DNA of 6,025 bases. Origin: Lentisphaeria bacterium (GTDB taxonomy: Bacteria; Verrucomicrobiota; Lentisphaeria; Oligosphaerales; Oligosphaeraceae). Location: contig JAEEXV010000201.1 of NCBI GenBank assembly GCA_016287975.1, forward strand, positions 1 to 6,025, written 5' to 3'. Positions 1-5,728 of the stretch are shown here, piece by piece (position 1 is the stretch's first letter; every line of letters starts with the position of its first letter). The position numbers and the translations under genes are program-made. Under the pieces are notes generated by a model. It searched no databases. It saw only the letters and a program-made list of their open reading frames with translations, and had not been told where the DNA came from.

Positions 1-11
1 GGAAATCAGGC

Positions 12-88
12 TGGCGGAGTTGATGGGGCTCGAACCCACGACCTTCGCCGTGACAGGGCGATGCTCTAACCAATTGCGCTACAACTCC
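12..88 (-). tRNA. tRNA-Asp (anticodon GUC), CCA encoded
   Basis: Read on the minus strand, the gene folds into a standard cloverleaf. The 7-bp acceptor stem pairs GGAGTTG (88-82) with CAACTCC (22-16). The anticodon arm is CGCC-CTGTCAC-GGCG, which places GTC at the anticodon and so decodes Asp. The T arm contains GGTTCGAGCC. The discriminator base is G at 15, and CCA at 14-12 is encoded in the DNA. The gene is complete. It is transcribed away from the ABC transporter genes, and a good promoter candidate lies about 30 nt upstream of its 5' end. Confidence 0.97.
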
Positions 89-113
89 AGGTTCCTTCCG
101 TCTGGCGGTAAGT

Positions 114-147
114 GCGCTTAAAATACTCCTTTTTCCGAAATTTGCAA
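114..147 (-). promoter_or_regulatory. Promoter of tRNA-Asp with GC-rich discriminator
   Basis: On the minus strand, a -35 box TTGCAA (147-142) and a -10 box TATTTT (125-120) are separated by 16 nt. AAGCGC (119-114) follows directly. The predicted start at about 112 gives a leader of roughly 24 nt before the mature tRNA. The same spacing and the same AAGCGC discriminator occur in the 16S promoter at the other end of the window. GC-rich discriminators are typical of stable-RNA promoters under growth-rate or stringent control. This is a prediction from sequence only. Confidence 0.55.
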
Positions 148-212
148 GCCCGCACGGGACGCTTTTGCGGCGTTTTTTTGCATCCGCCCTGCGAAGCGGC
201 TGAAAAACATTC

Positions 213-266
213 CAATCTGGTGGCAGGATTGCAAACAGCGTCTATTTTAGCACCAATGCGCAATCC
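213..266 (+). promoter_or_regulatory. Possible antiterminator segment in the leader of the amino acid transporter
   Basis: GGATTGC at 226-232 has two possible partners. It can pair with CAATCT at 213-218 (6 bp including one G.U), or with GCAATCC at 260-266 (7 perfect bp). The second pairing uses the 5' arm of the terminator-like hairpin at 258-293. The layout therefore allows mutually exclusive folds of the 1:2, 2:3, 3:4 type. It matters only if transcription starts upstream of 213, and I see no convincing plus-strand promoter there. No leader peptide with a run of one amino acid is evident. Confidence 0.3.
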
Positions 267-302
267 GCCCGACGTCGGGATGAAGGATGCGCGGTCTTTT
301 TT
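258..302 (+). terminator. Terminator-like hairpin plus T-run upstream of the binding-protein gene
   Basis: GCGCAATCC (258-266) pairs with GGATGCGC (286-293), giving 8 bp with one bulged A. The interior contains the 12-bp palindrome CCCGACGTCGGG (268-279), which can form its own CCCG/CGGG hairpin. Six T residues follow at 297-302. This looks like an intrinsic terminator in the plus direction, yet no plus-strand gene lies upstream in the window. It ends 16 nt before the Shine-Dalgarno of the binding-protein gene, so attenuation of the transporter operon is a reasonable reading. The alternative is a DNA operator centred on the palindrome. Confidence 0.4.
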
Positions 303-317
303 CAAATGGTAATAGTC

Positions 318-323
318 AGGAGG
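318..323 (+). promoter_or_regulatory. Ribosome binding site that sets the binding-protein start
   Basis: AGGAGG sits 6 nt before the ATG at 330. The in-frame ATG at 306 lies upstream of this site and lacks a comparable one. Starting at 330 also gives a clean signal peptide, so 330 is preferred. Confidence 0.85.
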
Positions 324-329
324 CATTTC

Positions 330-1163
330 ATGAAGATGCGTGTGTTTGCGTGGTTGGCGGTTGTGCTGGCGGTCTGCACGGGGCTGATGGTGTCGTGCAA
401 GAAGGAGGACGGTCTTGAGATTTTGGATGAGGCGCTCCAGGCCGAGCAGTATGGTGTCGGCTTCAAACTGGGGGACACGAAACTGCGTGACGCGGTGCAG
501 GCGACCCTGAAGGAGATGGCGAAAGACGGGACGGCCGCGAAGATTTCCGCGACGTGGTTCGAAGGCGAGAACAAGTTCGTGATGTCGGCGGATCCGGTGG
601 CGGCGACCCCGAATGCGGCGGGCGTGGATCCGAGCGCGGAAGGCTTTGTCTTCAAGGTCGGGCTGGACGCCACGTTCAAGCCGTATGGCTTCAAGAATGA
701 GAAGGGGGAGATCGTGGGGTTCGACATCGACCTGGCGAAGGAGGTGGCGAAGCGCCGCGGCTGGAAGATCGAACTCAAGTCGATCGACTGGGACGCCAAG
801 GACGCGGAACTCTCCTCAGGCATGATCAACTGCATCTGGAACGGCTTCACCATCAACGGCCGCGAGAAGCAGTACACCTGGACCGAGGCGTATGTGAACA
901 ATTCCCAGGTGGTGATGGTCCGCAAGGGCAGCGGCATCAAAAAACTGTCGGATCTTGCGGGCAAGGTCGTCGTGGTGCAGAAGGATTCCTCTGGGGCCGC
1001 CGCGATCAACGATGAGAAGAATGACGCGTTGAAGAAGTCCCTGAAGGCGGTTCGTTCCGTGCCTGAATTCAACACCGCGCTGATGGAACTGCGCCAGGGG
1101 AGCTGCGATGCGGTCATCATCGACCAGGGCGTCGCCGAGATGCATCTGAAGGGCAAGCAATAA
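330..1163 (+). CDS. Circularly permuted amino acid ABC transporter substrate-binding lipoprotein
   Basis: The 277-residue protein is an extracytoplasmic binding protein of the GlnH/HisJ (SBP_bac_3) family. It should capture an amino acid and deliver it to the permease and ATPase encoded next. Residues 1-22 form a lipoprotein signal peptide, with a lipobox ending at Cys23 (MVSC). Residues 29-85 match what is normally the C-terminal end of the family: EQYGVGF, then a KLRDAV helix, then DGTAAKISATWF. An Ala/Pro-rich linker (86-105) follows. Residues 106-277 match the normal N-terminal and middle parts: VGLDATFKPYGF, GEIVGFDIDLAKEVA, IDWDAKDAEL, NGFTINGR and DLAGKVVVVQKDSSG. The protein ends just after DAVIIDQGVAEMHL. 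By family analogy, Arg178 would bind the ligand carboxylate and Asp265 its amino group. Both lobes are represented once, so this is a permutation and not a truncation. The ligand cannot be named from sequence. Confidence 0.93.
   Translation: MKMRVFAWLAVVLAVCTGLMVSCKKEDGLEILDEALQAEQYGVGFKLGDTKLRDAVQATLKEMAKDGTAAKISATWFEGENKFVMSADPVAATPNAAGVDPSAEGFVFKVGLDATFKPYGFKNEKGEIVGFDIDLAKEVAKRRGWKIELKSIDWDAKDAELSSGMINCIWNGFTINGREKQYTWTEAYVNNSQVVMVRKGSGIKKLSDLAGKVVVVQKDSSGAAAINDEKNDALKKSLKAVRSVPEFNTALMELRQGSCDAVIIDQGVAEMHLKGKQ
585..644 (+). other. Linker joining the ancestral C-terminus to the ancestral N-terminus
   Basis: Residues 86-105 of the binding protein are rich in Ala, Pro, Asp and Gly (SADPVAATPN then AAGVDPSAEG). 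They match no conserved block of the family. They lie exactly between the segment that ends canonical family members (WFEGENKF) and the strand that begins them (FKVGLD). In canonical folds both ends lie on lobe 1, so a flexible bridge of about 20 residues is sterically reasonable. It may derive from a signal-peptide-proximal spacer of a second gene copy; that origin is inference. Confidence 0.7.
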
Positions 1164-1179
1164 TCGCGGAAAGGCACCG

Positions 1180-1920
1180 ATGAGCGCGACTTGGGCTTTG
1201 GCCGCCATACGATTGCAGGGGCTGCTGGCCTTTGCGGAGGCAGGCGCCGAGAGCGGGAACTACTTCCGCGCGACTTTCCTGCCGATGCTCGGCCTGTTGG
1301 CGAAGGGCTTCTGCACGACGTTCCTGATCTTTGCGCTCACGGTGCTCTTTTCGCTGCCGCTGGGGCTCGGCATCTGCTCGCTGCGGATGAGCCGCTTCCA
1401 TTCGCTGGCGTGGGTGGCGCGCATCTACATTTCGGTGATGCGCGGCACCCCGCTGATGCTTCAGCTGCTGGTGGTTTTCTTCGGGCCTTACTTCCTCTTC
1501 GGCCTTCGCCTGGGGGACGGCTACCGCTTCCCGGCGGTGATCATCGCCTTCACGCTGAACTACGCGGCGTATTTCGCGGAGATCTACCGCGGAGGCATCG
1601 AGTCGATTCCGCTGGGCCAGTACGAGGCGGCGAACGTGCTGGGCTATTCGCGCCTGCAGACCTTCTTCCGCATCATCCTGCCGCAGGTGGTCAAGCGGAC
1701 GCTGCCGCCAGTGACCAACGAGGTCATCACCTTGACCAAGGACACCTCGCTGGCGCAGGTCATCGCGTGCCTGGAGATGTTCACTGTCGCAAAGGAACTG
1801 GCGGCGAGCATGGTCTCGATGGTGCCATACCTCGCGGCTGGCCTCTTCTACTACATCTTCAACTTCCTGGTCGCCTGGGCGATGGAGGGGGTGGAGCGCA
1901 AGTTCAGCTACTATCGTTAA
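1180..1920 (+). CDS. Polar amino acid ABC transporter permease
   Basis: This 246-residue inner-membrane permease belongs to the His/Glu/Gln/Arg/opine family. It should form the translocation pore with the ATPase encoded next. Hydrophobic segments lie at about 43-66, 89-108, 117-135, 190-205 and 214-235. The conserved RGTP is at 89-92. The EAA loop that docks on the ATPase is intact: E149-A-A, G155, and ILP ending at 168. The start at 1180 follows GGAAAGG at 1168-1174 and lies 16 nt after the binding-protein stop. The first 25 residues or so before the first membrane segment are not strongly conserved, so a slightly later start is possible. Only one permease gene is present, which suggests a homodimeric pore. 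Confidence 0.95.
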   Translation: MSATWALAAIRLQGLLAFAEAGAESGNYFRATFLPMLGLLAKGFCTTFLIFALTVLFSLPLGLGICSLRMSRFHSLAWVARIYISVMRGTPLMLQLLVVFFGPYFLFGLRLGDGYRFPAVIIAFTLNYAAYFAEIYRGGIESIPLGQYEAANVLGYSRLQTFFRIILPQVVKRTLPPVTNEVITLTKDTSLAQVIACLEMFTVAKELAASMVSMVPYLAAGLFYYIFNFLVAWAMEGVERKFSYYR

Positions 1921-1933
1921 GAGGGGGCGAGTC

Positions 1934-2713
1934 ATGCCGAATCCGTCCGTTCTGAAAATCGACCACATCCGCAAGCGCTTCGGGGAACTGGAGGTGCTCA
2001 AGGACATCTCGCTGGAGGTCCACGCGGGCGAGGTCGTCGCCATCATCGGGCCTTCTGGCTCTGGCAAGTCCACCTTCCTGCGCTGCGCGACCCTGCTGGA
2101 CCGCATGGACCGCGGAAGCATGAGCTACCTGGAGCATTCCGTGTGCCAGGACGACGCCGCTCTGGGGGCGTCGGTCTATGCCCCGCCGTCCGAACTCAAG
2201 CGGGTGCGGGCGCTGTTCGGGCTGGTCTTCCAGAATTTCAACTTGTTCCCGCACTTCAGCGTGCTCAAGAACATCATCGACGCGCCGATCACTGTGCAGG
2301 GACGTCCGAAGGCGGAGGTCGTCGCGCACGCGCGGGAGCTGCTGGCGACGATGGGGCTCTCCGACAAGGAGAACGCCTATCCGTGCGAACTCTCGGGCGG
2401 GCAGCAGCAGCGCGTGTCGATTGCGCGGGCGCTCATCAACCGCCCGCAGATCCTCTTCTTCGACGAGCCGACCTCGGCGCTGGATCCCGAACTGACGGGG
2501 GAGATCCTCAAGGTCATTCGGCGACTGGCGCAGGAGCACATGACGATGGTCATCGTCACCCACGAGATCGGCTTCGCGCGCAAGGTCGCGGACCGCGTCG
2601 TCTTCATGGCGGGCGGCGTCATCGTGGAGCAGGGCGCGCCCGAGGCGGTCATCGACCACCCCGCGCAGGAGCGCACGCGCGCGTTCCTGCAGCGGCTCCA
2701 CGACAAGGAATAG
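1934..2713 (+). CDS. Polar amino acid ABC transporter ATP-binding protein
   Basis: This 259-residue cytoplasmic ATPase of the GlnQ/HisP type powers the importer. All nucleotide-binding motifs are intact: Walker A GPSGSGKS at 39-46, Q-loop glutamine at 100 in VFQNFNLFPH, signature LSGGQ at 153-157, Walker B ILFFDEP at 173-179, D-loop SALD at 181-184 and switch His210 in VTHE. It is slightly longer than typical GlnQ because of the segment around residues 66-90, before the Q-loop. The start has GAGGGGG at 1921-1927, and the gene begins 13 nt after the permease stop. This supports one transcript for binding protein, permease and ATPase. The canonical sequence gives no sign of decay, implying a working importer. 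Confidence 0.96.
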   Translation: MPNPSVLKIDHIRKRFGELEVLKDISLEVHAGEVVAIIGPSGSGKSTFLRCATLLDRMDRGSMSYLEHSVCQDDAALGASVYAPPSELKRVRALFGLVFQNFNLFPHFSVLKNIIDAPITVQGRPKAEVVAHARELLATMGLSDKENAYPCELSGGQQQRVSIARALINRPQILFFDEPTSALDPELTGEILKVIRRLAQEHMTMVIVTHEIGFARKVADRVVFMAGGVIVEQGAPEAVIDHPAQERTRAFLQRLHDKE

Positions 2714-2771
2714 CGTCGGCGCGCCCCGCCGCCCGTGTCGTCCTGATCCAGAACCCCAGCCTTCATTCAGC

Positions 2772-2777
2772 GGAGGA
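2772..2777 (+). promoter_or_regulatory. Ribosome binding site that sets the second ATPase start
   Basis: GGAGGA lies 5 nt before the ATG at 2782. The reading frame is open for more than 600 nt further upstream, but that stretch is an out-of-frame read of the preceding ATPase gene. This site and the immediate onset of ABC-domain homology (MRIEVSHLTKRFG) fix the start. Confidence 0.85.
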
Positions 2778-2781
2778 AACC

Positions 2782-3744
2782 ATGCGGATTGAGGTGTCGC
2801 ACTTGACCAAGCGCTTCGGCAAGACGGTGGCGCTGTCGGATTTGAGTTTCATCTTGTCGCCAGGCAAGGTGACGGGGCTGATCGGGCCGAACGGGGCGGG
2901 CAAGAGCACGCTGCTGCGGCTGATGGCGGGGCGGGACTTCCCCGACGAGGGGGACATCACCTACGACAGCCTCTCCGCCTGCGACTATCCTGAGCGGCTG
3001 GGGCGGCTGGTCGGGATGATGCCCGATTCGCTGCCCGAATATCGGCTGTGGCAGGTGCAGGACTATCTGGAGTTCCTGGCGCGCGCCGTCGGCTGGCAGG
3101 GGGACGAGCGCGGGCGGCGCCTGAAGGAGGTGATGGAGTTCACGCAGCTGGGGGAACTGCGCACGCGTCGCCTGAATGAACTCTCCAAGGGCATGAAGCA
3201 GCGTGTCTCCCTGGCGCGCGCGCTTCTGGCGGATGCGCCCCTGCTGCTGCTGGACGAACCCGCCGCGGGGCTGGATCCCCGCGCGCGCATTGAACTGCGC
3301 GAGTGCATTCGGAAGATCGCCGAGGCTGGCAAGACGATTCTCTTCAGCAGCCACATCCTCACCGAACTGGAGGACATGTGCGACGACGTGCTGATTCTGG
3401 AGCAGGGGCGCCTGCAGCGCCATGGCGCGCTCGCCGATCTGGAGGGGATGGCAGCGCCCTCGGCCGCGCCTGAAGGCGCGGCGCCGACCCCGCGTCAGAT
3501 CACCCTGGAGTTCCAGACGCTTTCCCCTGAGGTGCATCTCAAGTTGGCGCAGCTGCCGCATTTCAGCGGGCAGGAGGTCAAGGGCGGGCGCGGCATTGTC
3601 GTCACCCTGGATGGAACGGGGCAGGATGTGGACGAGTTCATGGCGGCGGCCTTTGCCGCGCATCTTCCGATCGTCTCGTTCCAGCGCCGCGGGCGCAATC
3701 TGGAGACGCTGTTCATGGACACGACCGAGGGCAAGGTGCAATAG
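2782..3744 (+). CDS. NatA/GldA-type ABC transporter ATP-binding protein
   Basis: This 320-residue ATPase belongs to the ABC-2 class (drug, Na+, polysaccharide or gliding-type transporters), and its partner is probably the membrane protein encoded next. Visible motifs are Walker A GPNGAGKS at 35-42, signature LSKGM at 134-138, Walker B LLLLDEP at 154-160, D-loop AGLD at 162-165 and switch His191 in FSSHIL. The Q-loop region reads VGMMPDSLPEY, without glutamine, as is usual for GldA-like members. After about residue 222, a Pro/Ala-rich linker leads to a C-terminal alpha/beta extension of about 80 residues, common in this subfamily. The gene lies 68 nt after the importer ATPase, with no clear terminator or promoter between. 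Read-through from the importer operon is possible. The substrate is unknown. Confidence 0.93.
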   Translation: MRIEVSHLTKRFGKTVALSDLSFILSPGKVTGLIGPNGAGKSTLLRLMAGRDFPDEGDITYDSLSACDYPERLGRLVGMMPDSLPEYRLWQVQDYLEFLARAVGWQGDERGRRLKEVMEFTQLGELRTRRLNELSKGMKQRVSLARALLADAPLLLLDEPAAGLDPRARIELRECIRKIAEAGKTILFSSHILTELEDMCDDVLILEQGRLQRHGALADLEGMAAPSAAPEGAAPTPRQITLEFQTLSPEVHLKLAQLPHFSGQEVKGGRGIVVTLDGTGQDVDEFMAAAFAAHLPIVSFQRRGRNLETLFMDTTEGKVQ

Positions 3745-3750
3745 GACTGC

Positions 3751-3758
3751 GGGAGGAG
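3751..3758 (+). promoter_or_regulatory. Ribosome binding site of the ABC-2 membrane protein
   Basis: GGGAGGAG ends 5 nt before the ATG at 3764 and 7 nt after the stop of the preceding ATPase. It selects 3764 over the in-frame open sequence upstream, which overlaps the ATPase gene. Confidence 0.85.
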
Positions 3759-3763
3759 CGAAT

Positions 3764-5125
3764 ATGGATGCACGGCATGGAACGGATTTTCTGAACCCCG
3801 TCTTCTTCAAGGATCTGCGCCAGGCGATGCGCAGCCGTTTTCTCCTGGGGATGGGAGTGGTGGTGGCGCTCATCGAGGGCATCATCGCCTACTGCTACTG
3901 GCGGTATGGACAGGGAGATACGGCACAGGACGTCGATGCCCTGAGGATGATGACGGTCATCTACTGCTTTCTCATGGTCATCTGCGTCGGGGCGGGCGGG
4001 CTGTTCCCTGTCAGCGTCATGGCGCAGGAACGGAGGGTGGAGGGGCTGGATCCGCTGATGGGGACATGCCTGACGCCGTGGCAGGTGCTGAAGGGGAAAC
4101 TCCTGGCGATTCTCACTGGAATGGGCATTCCGATGGCGCTCTCCGTCCCGCTGTGGCTCTTCCTGCGTCCGTATTACCTCTTCTTTGGTTTTGTGGCCGT
4201 CTTCGGCCTGGTGCTGCTTGCGGTGCTGGGGGGGCTGGTGGTTTCCTGCTACCGCGAGGGCGCCATGAACACGGCGCGCAACTGGGGGCTGGTGCCCTTC
4301 CTGGCGCTCGGGCCGATTTTCGCGGCGATGGGGGGCCTGTTTGTGGAGGGAAATTCTGCGGAAATCTCCTGGAAGGACAAGGTGGTCTGCATCGCGGCCG
4401 GCGTCTCCGTCTTGGTGCTGGCGCTGGCGCTGGCGTATGGCGCGCTGTGCCATCGGCAGCAGGAACGCACGCGCGTGCTGCGGATTTCCGCCGTCATCCT
4501 GGCGCTTGCCTGGCTGCCGCTGCTGGGATGGCTGAACGACTGGAATTGGCGGGAGGCGCTGATGGTCTGGGGTGTTGTCGTGACCGTGGAGGCGGCGGGG
4601 CTCTTGTTCCTGGCCTCCTGCGAACGGCCGCTGCCCAGCCGCCGCCAGGCGCAGGAGGCCCCGCGCAATCTGCTCCTGCGCCTGCTGGCCTTCCCCTGGA
4701 CCACTGGCGCCTCTGGCGGAATCGTCTTTTCCACTCTCCTTGCGATGGCGGGGGGCATCGTCGGCTATCTCGCCGCCGCCACAGGGAACAGGATTCAAGA
4801 CGACATCATCCTCACGTCGTCTCTCTGCTTCTGCTATGGCCTTTTCTATGCGGGCATCGCCCAGGTCATGCGGCGCTGGCTGCGCCTCCATCCAGTGGTG
4901 ACATACATTTGCATCGGTTCTCTGGTGGCGGTGCTGAATTCCGTTTTGGTGATCCTCGGAGTGGAAGGGGCGCTGATTCTCACGCCGTTCTTCTGGGTGT
5001 CGGATCTGTGGCACTGGGGCCTGGAGAGCGCGGTGCTGATCGTCGGCGCCTTCGGCATCGCCGTCAACTTCTATTTCTGGTGCGATTCCCTCGACCATCT
5101 GGACGGCAACGCGGACAGACGGTGA
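3764..5125 (+). CDS. ABC-2-type polytopic membrane protein (transporter permease)
   Basis: The 453-residue integral membrane protein has about 12 hydrophobic segments, roughly at 26-46, 62-85, 113-135, 138-162, 175-193, 207-228, 240-256, 266-284, 316-337, 350-368, 378-399 and 418-437. After the second segment, residues 85-114 (VMAQERRVEGLDPLMGTCLT, then PWQVLKGKLL) match the typical ABC-2 permease pattern of an ER..G.LD.L.....SP..V..GKLL loop that contacts the ATPase. Twelve segments in one chain suggest two six-helix units fused, or a pseudo-dimer. The start follows a strong ribosome binding site 19 nt after the cognate ATPase gene, consistent with translational pairing. The direction and substrate of transport cannot be read from sequence; export or membrane-complex assembly is most likely for this class. 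Confidence 0.85.
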   Translation: MDARHGTDFLNPVFFKDLRQAMRSRFLLGMGVVVALIEGIIAYCYWRYGQGDTAQDVDALRMMTVIYCFLMVICVGAGGLFPVSVMAQERRVEGLDPLMGTCLTPWQVLKGKLLAILTGMGIPMALSVPLWLFLRPYYLFFGFVAVFGLVLLAVLGGLVVSCYREGAMNTARNWGLVPFLALGPIFAAMGGLFVEGNSAEISWKDKVVCIAAGVSVLVLALALAYGALCHRQQERTRVLRISAVILALAWLPLLGWLNDWNWREALMVWGVVVTVEAAGLLFLASCERPLPSRRQAQEAPRNLLLRLLAFPWTTGASGGIVFSTLLAMAGGIVGYLAAATGNRIQDDIILTSSLCFCYGLFYAGIAQVMRRWLRLHPVVTYICIGSLVAVLNSVLVILGVEGALILTPFFWVSDLWHWGLESAVLIVGAFGIAVNFYFWCDSLDHLDGNADRR

Positions 5126-5130
5126 CGCCT

Positions 5131-5173
5131 GCCCCCCGCCGCTGCGGACGTGCCACAAGGCGGCGGGGAGGGC
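5131..5173 (+). terminator. GC-rich hairpin after the ABC-2 operon
   Basis: CCCCGCCGC (5134-5142) pairs perfectly with GCGGCGGGG (5160-5168) around a 17-nt loop, starting 8 nt after the permease stop. There is no T-run, so it is not a textbook intrinsic terminator. It may slow polymerase or protect the 3' end. A competing fold exists: CAAGGCGG (5156-5163) pairs with CCGCCTTG (5183-5190), directly abutting the stop of the convergent lipoprotein gene. This could serve the minus-strand transcript. Confidence 0.45.
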
Positions 5174-5190
5174 CGTGGCAATCCGCCTTG

Positions 5191-5562
5191 CTACACGCCT
5201 TGTTTCTTGCGCCAGTCAAGAAAGAGTTGAAGTTCCTGTTCTTCAGAGTTATATACATATTTTAGATAGTCTATGAACGCCTTGTCTTTTTCATATTTCC
5301 GCTTTGTTTCTTCCAAGGCTTGTTCTCTTTTGGCGATGTCTTCTTTTGACTCGCGTACTTTTCTCTCCAGCATGGCCTGCGTTTTGTCAATGCCATATTT
5401 TTTTACGATGTCGACGCATATTTCATAGTCCTTATCATCTGGTCTCAATCCTCGGACATGAGAGACGATGATTTGTTCTTCCGAGAGGGACAGCAGGGAG
5501 AAGCAACTGGCGCAGGTTGCAACCACCGAGACAAGCAGAACGGGCATGATCGTTTTTTTCAT
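5191..5562 (-). CDS. Small putative lipoprotein with a C-terminal coiled coil
   Basis: I do not recognise this 123-residue protein. Residues 1-19 form a signal peptide (KK, then a hydrophobic stretch). Cys20 in CASC, or less likely Cys17, is a candidate lipidation site, so the protein is probably anchored in the periplasm or outer membrane. Residues 60-115 are highly charged and helical (ERKVRESKED, KREQALEETKRKYEK), consistent with a coiled coil. The start at 5562 is supported by GAAAGGAG at 5577-5570 with a 7-nt spacer. Base composition differs sharply from its neighbours: 19 of 60 bases are G or C at 5221-5280 and 24 of 60 at 5281-5340, against about 63-65% in the ABC genes. This suggests recent acquisition or relaxed codon use. 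It converges with the ABC-2 gene. Confidence 0.75.
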   Translation of the reverse strand: MKKTIMPVLLVSVVATCASCFSLLSLSEEQIIVSHVRGLRPDDKDYEICVDIVKKYGIDKTQAMLERKVRESKEDIAKREQALEETKRKYEKDKAFIDYLKYVYNSEEQELQLFLDWRKKQGV

Positions 5563-5680
5563 CGAAAAACTCCTTTCAGGGAGGATTCAGTGATTGCCGC
5601 GCTAGGTACGGAACTCATGCGGGGGCACGGGGTAGACGGGGCATGACTTCTTCTACGTTGAAAACATCTTCTGGACAGCA

Positions 5681-5712
5681 CTGAATGACAGATCCAGCTC
5701 CCTGCCATTCAG
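5681..5712 (-). repeat. Inverted repeat in the leader of the small lipoprotein gene
   Basis: CTGAATG (5681-5687) pairs with CATTCAG (5706-5712). After an A/C mismatch, CAG (5689-5691) pairs with CTG (5702-5704), leaving a 10-nt loop. The total is 10 bp with one internal mismatch. It lies between the proposed promoter and the start codon of the minus-strand gene, about 120 nt before the ATG, so it would form in the 5' UTR. No T-run follows it on either strand. Its function is unknown. Confidence 0.4.
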
Positions 5713-5728
5713 GAGCCGTATAGGGTAA

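Noticed and set aside
159..179. Short stem ACGC/GCGT followed by seven T residues
   Set aside because: The stem is only 4 bp, and no plus-strand gene lies upstream to be terminated. It was kept out as a terminator call.
112..312. 66-codon plus-strand open frame in the tRNA/transporter interval, considered as a leader peptide
   Set aside because: It has no ribosome binding site, no amino acid run typical of attenuation peptides and no homology that I recognise. It also overlaps the tRNA promoter region.
306..329. Upstream ATG giving eight extra residues on the binding protein
   Set aside because: The Shine-Dalgarno AGGAGG lies inside this extension, and the extra residues (MVIVRRHF) would spoil the signal peptide n-region.
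330..1163. Binding protein as a truncated or frameshifted pseudogene
   Set aside because: The frame is uninterrupted, with a signal peptide, ribosome binding site and stop. All conserved family blocks are present once, merely in permuted order.
1117..2701. Minus-strand open frames opposite the permease and the importer ATPase
   Set aside because: They are low-complexity Arg/His/Asp-rich translations lying antisense to well-conserved transporter genes.
2143..2781. In-frame upstream extension of the second ATPase (213 extra codons)
   Set aside because: It overlaps the first ATPase in another frame and translates to Arg/Ala/Gly-rich noise. The ATG at 2782 has a strong ribosome binding site and begins the ABC domain.
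3016..3057. Missing Q-loop glutamine in the second ATPase
   Set aside because: GldA/NatA-like ATPases commonly have a Pro and acidic residue here, so this is a subfamily trait and not a defect.
3713..5158. Long minus-strand open frame of 481 codons opposite the ABC-2 membrane protein
   Set aside because: It is an antisense read of a GC-rich gene, rich in His, Gln, Arg and Pro, with no recognisable domain and no ribosome binding site. The plus-strand gene has clear membrane segments and an ABC-2 motif.
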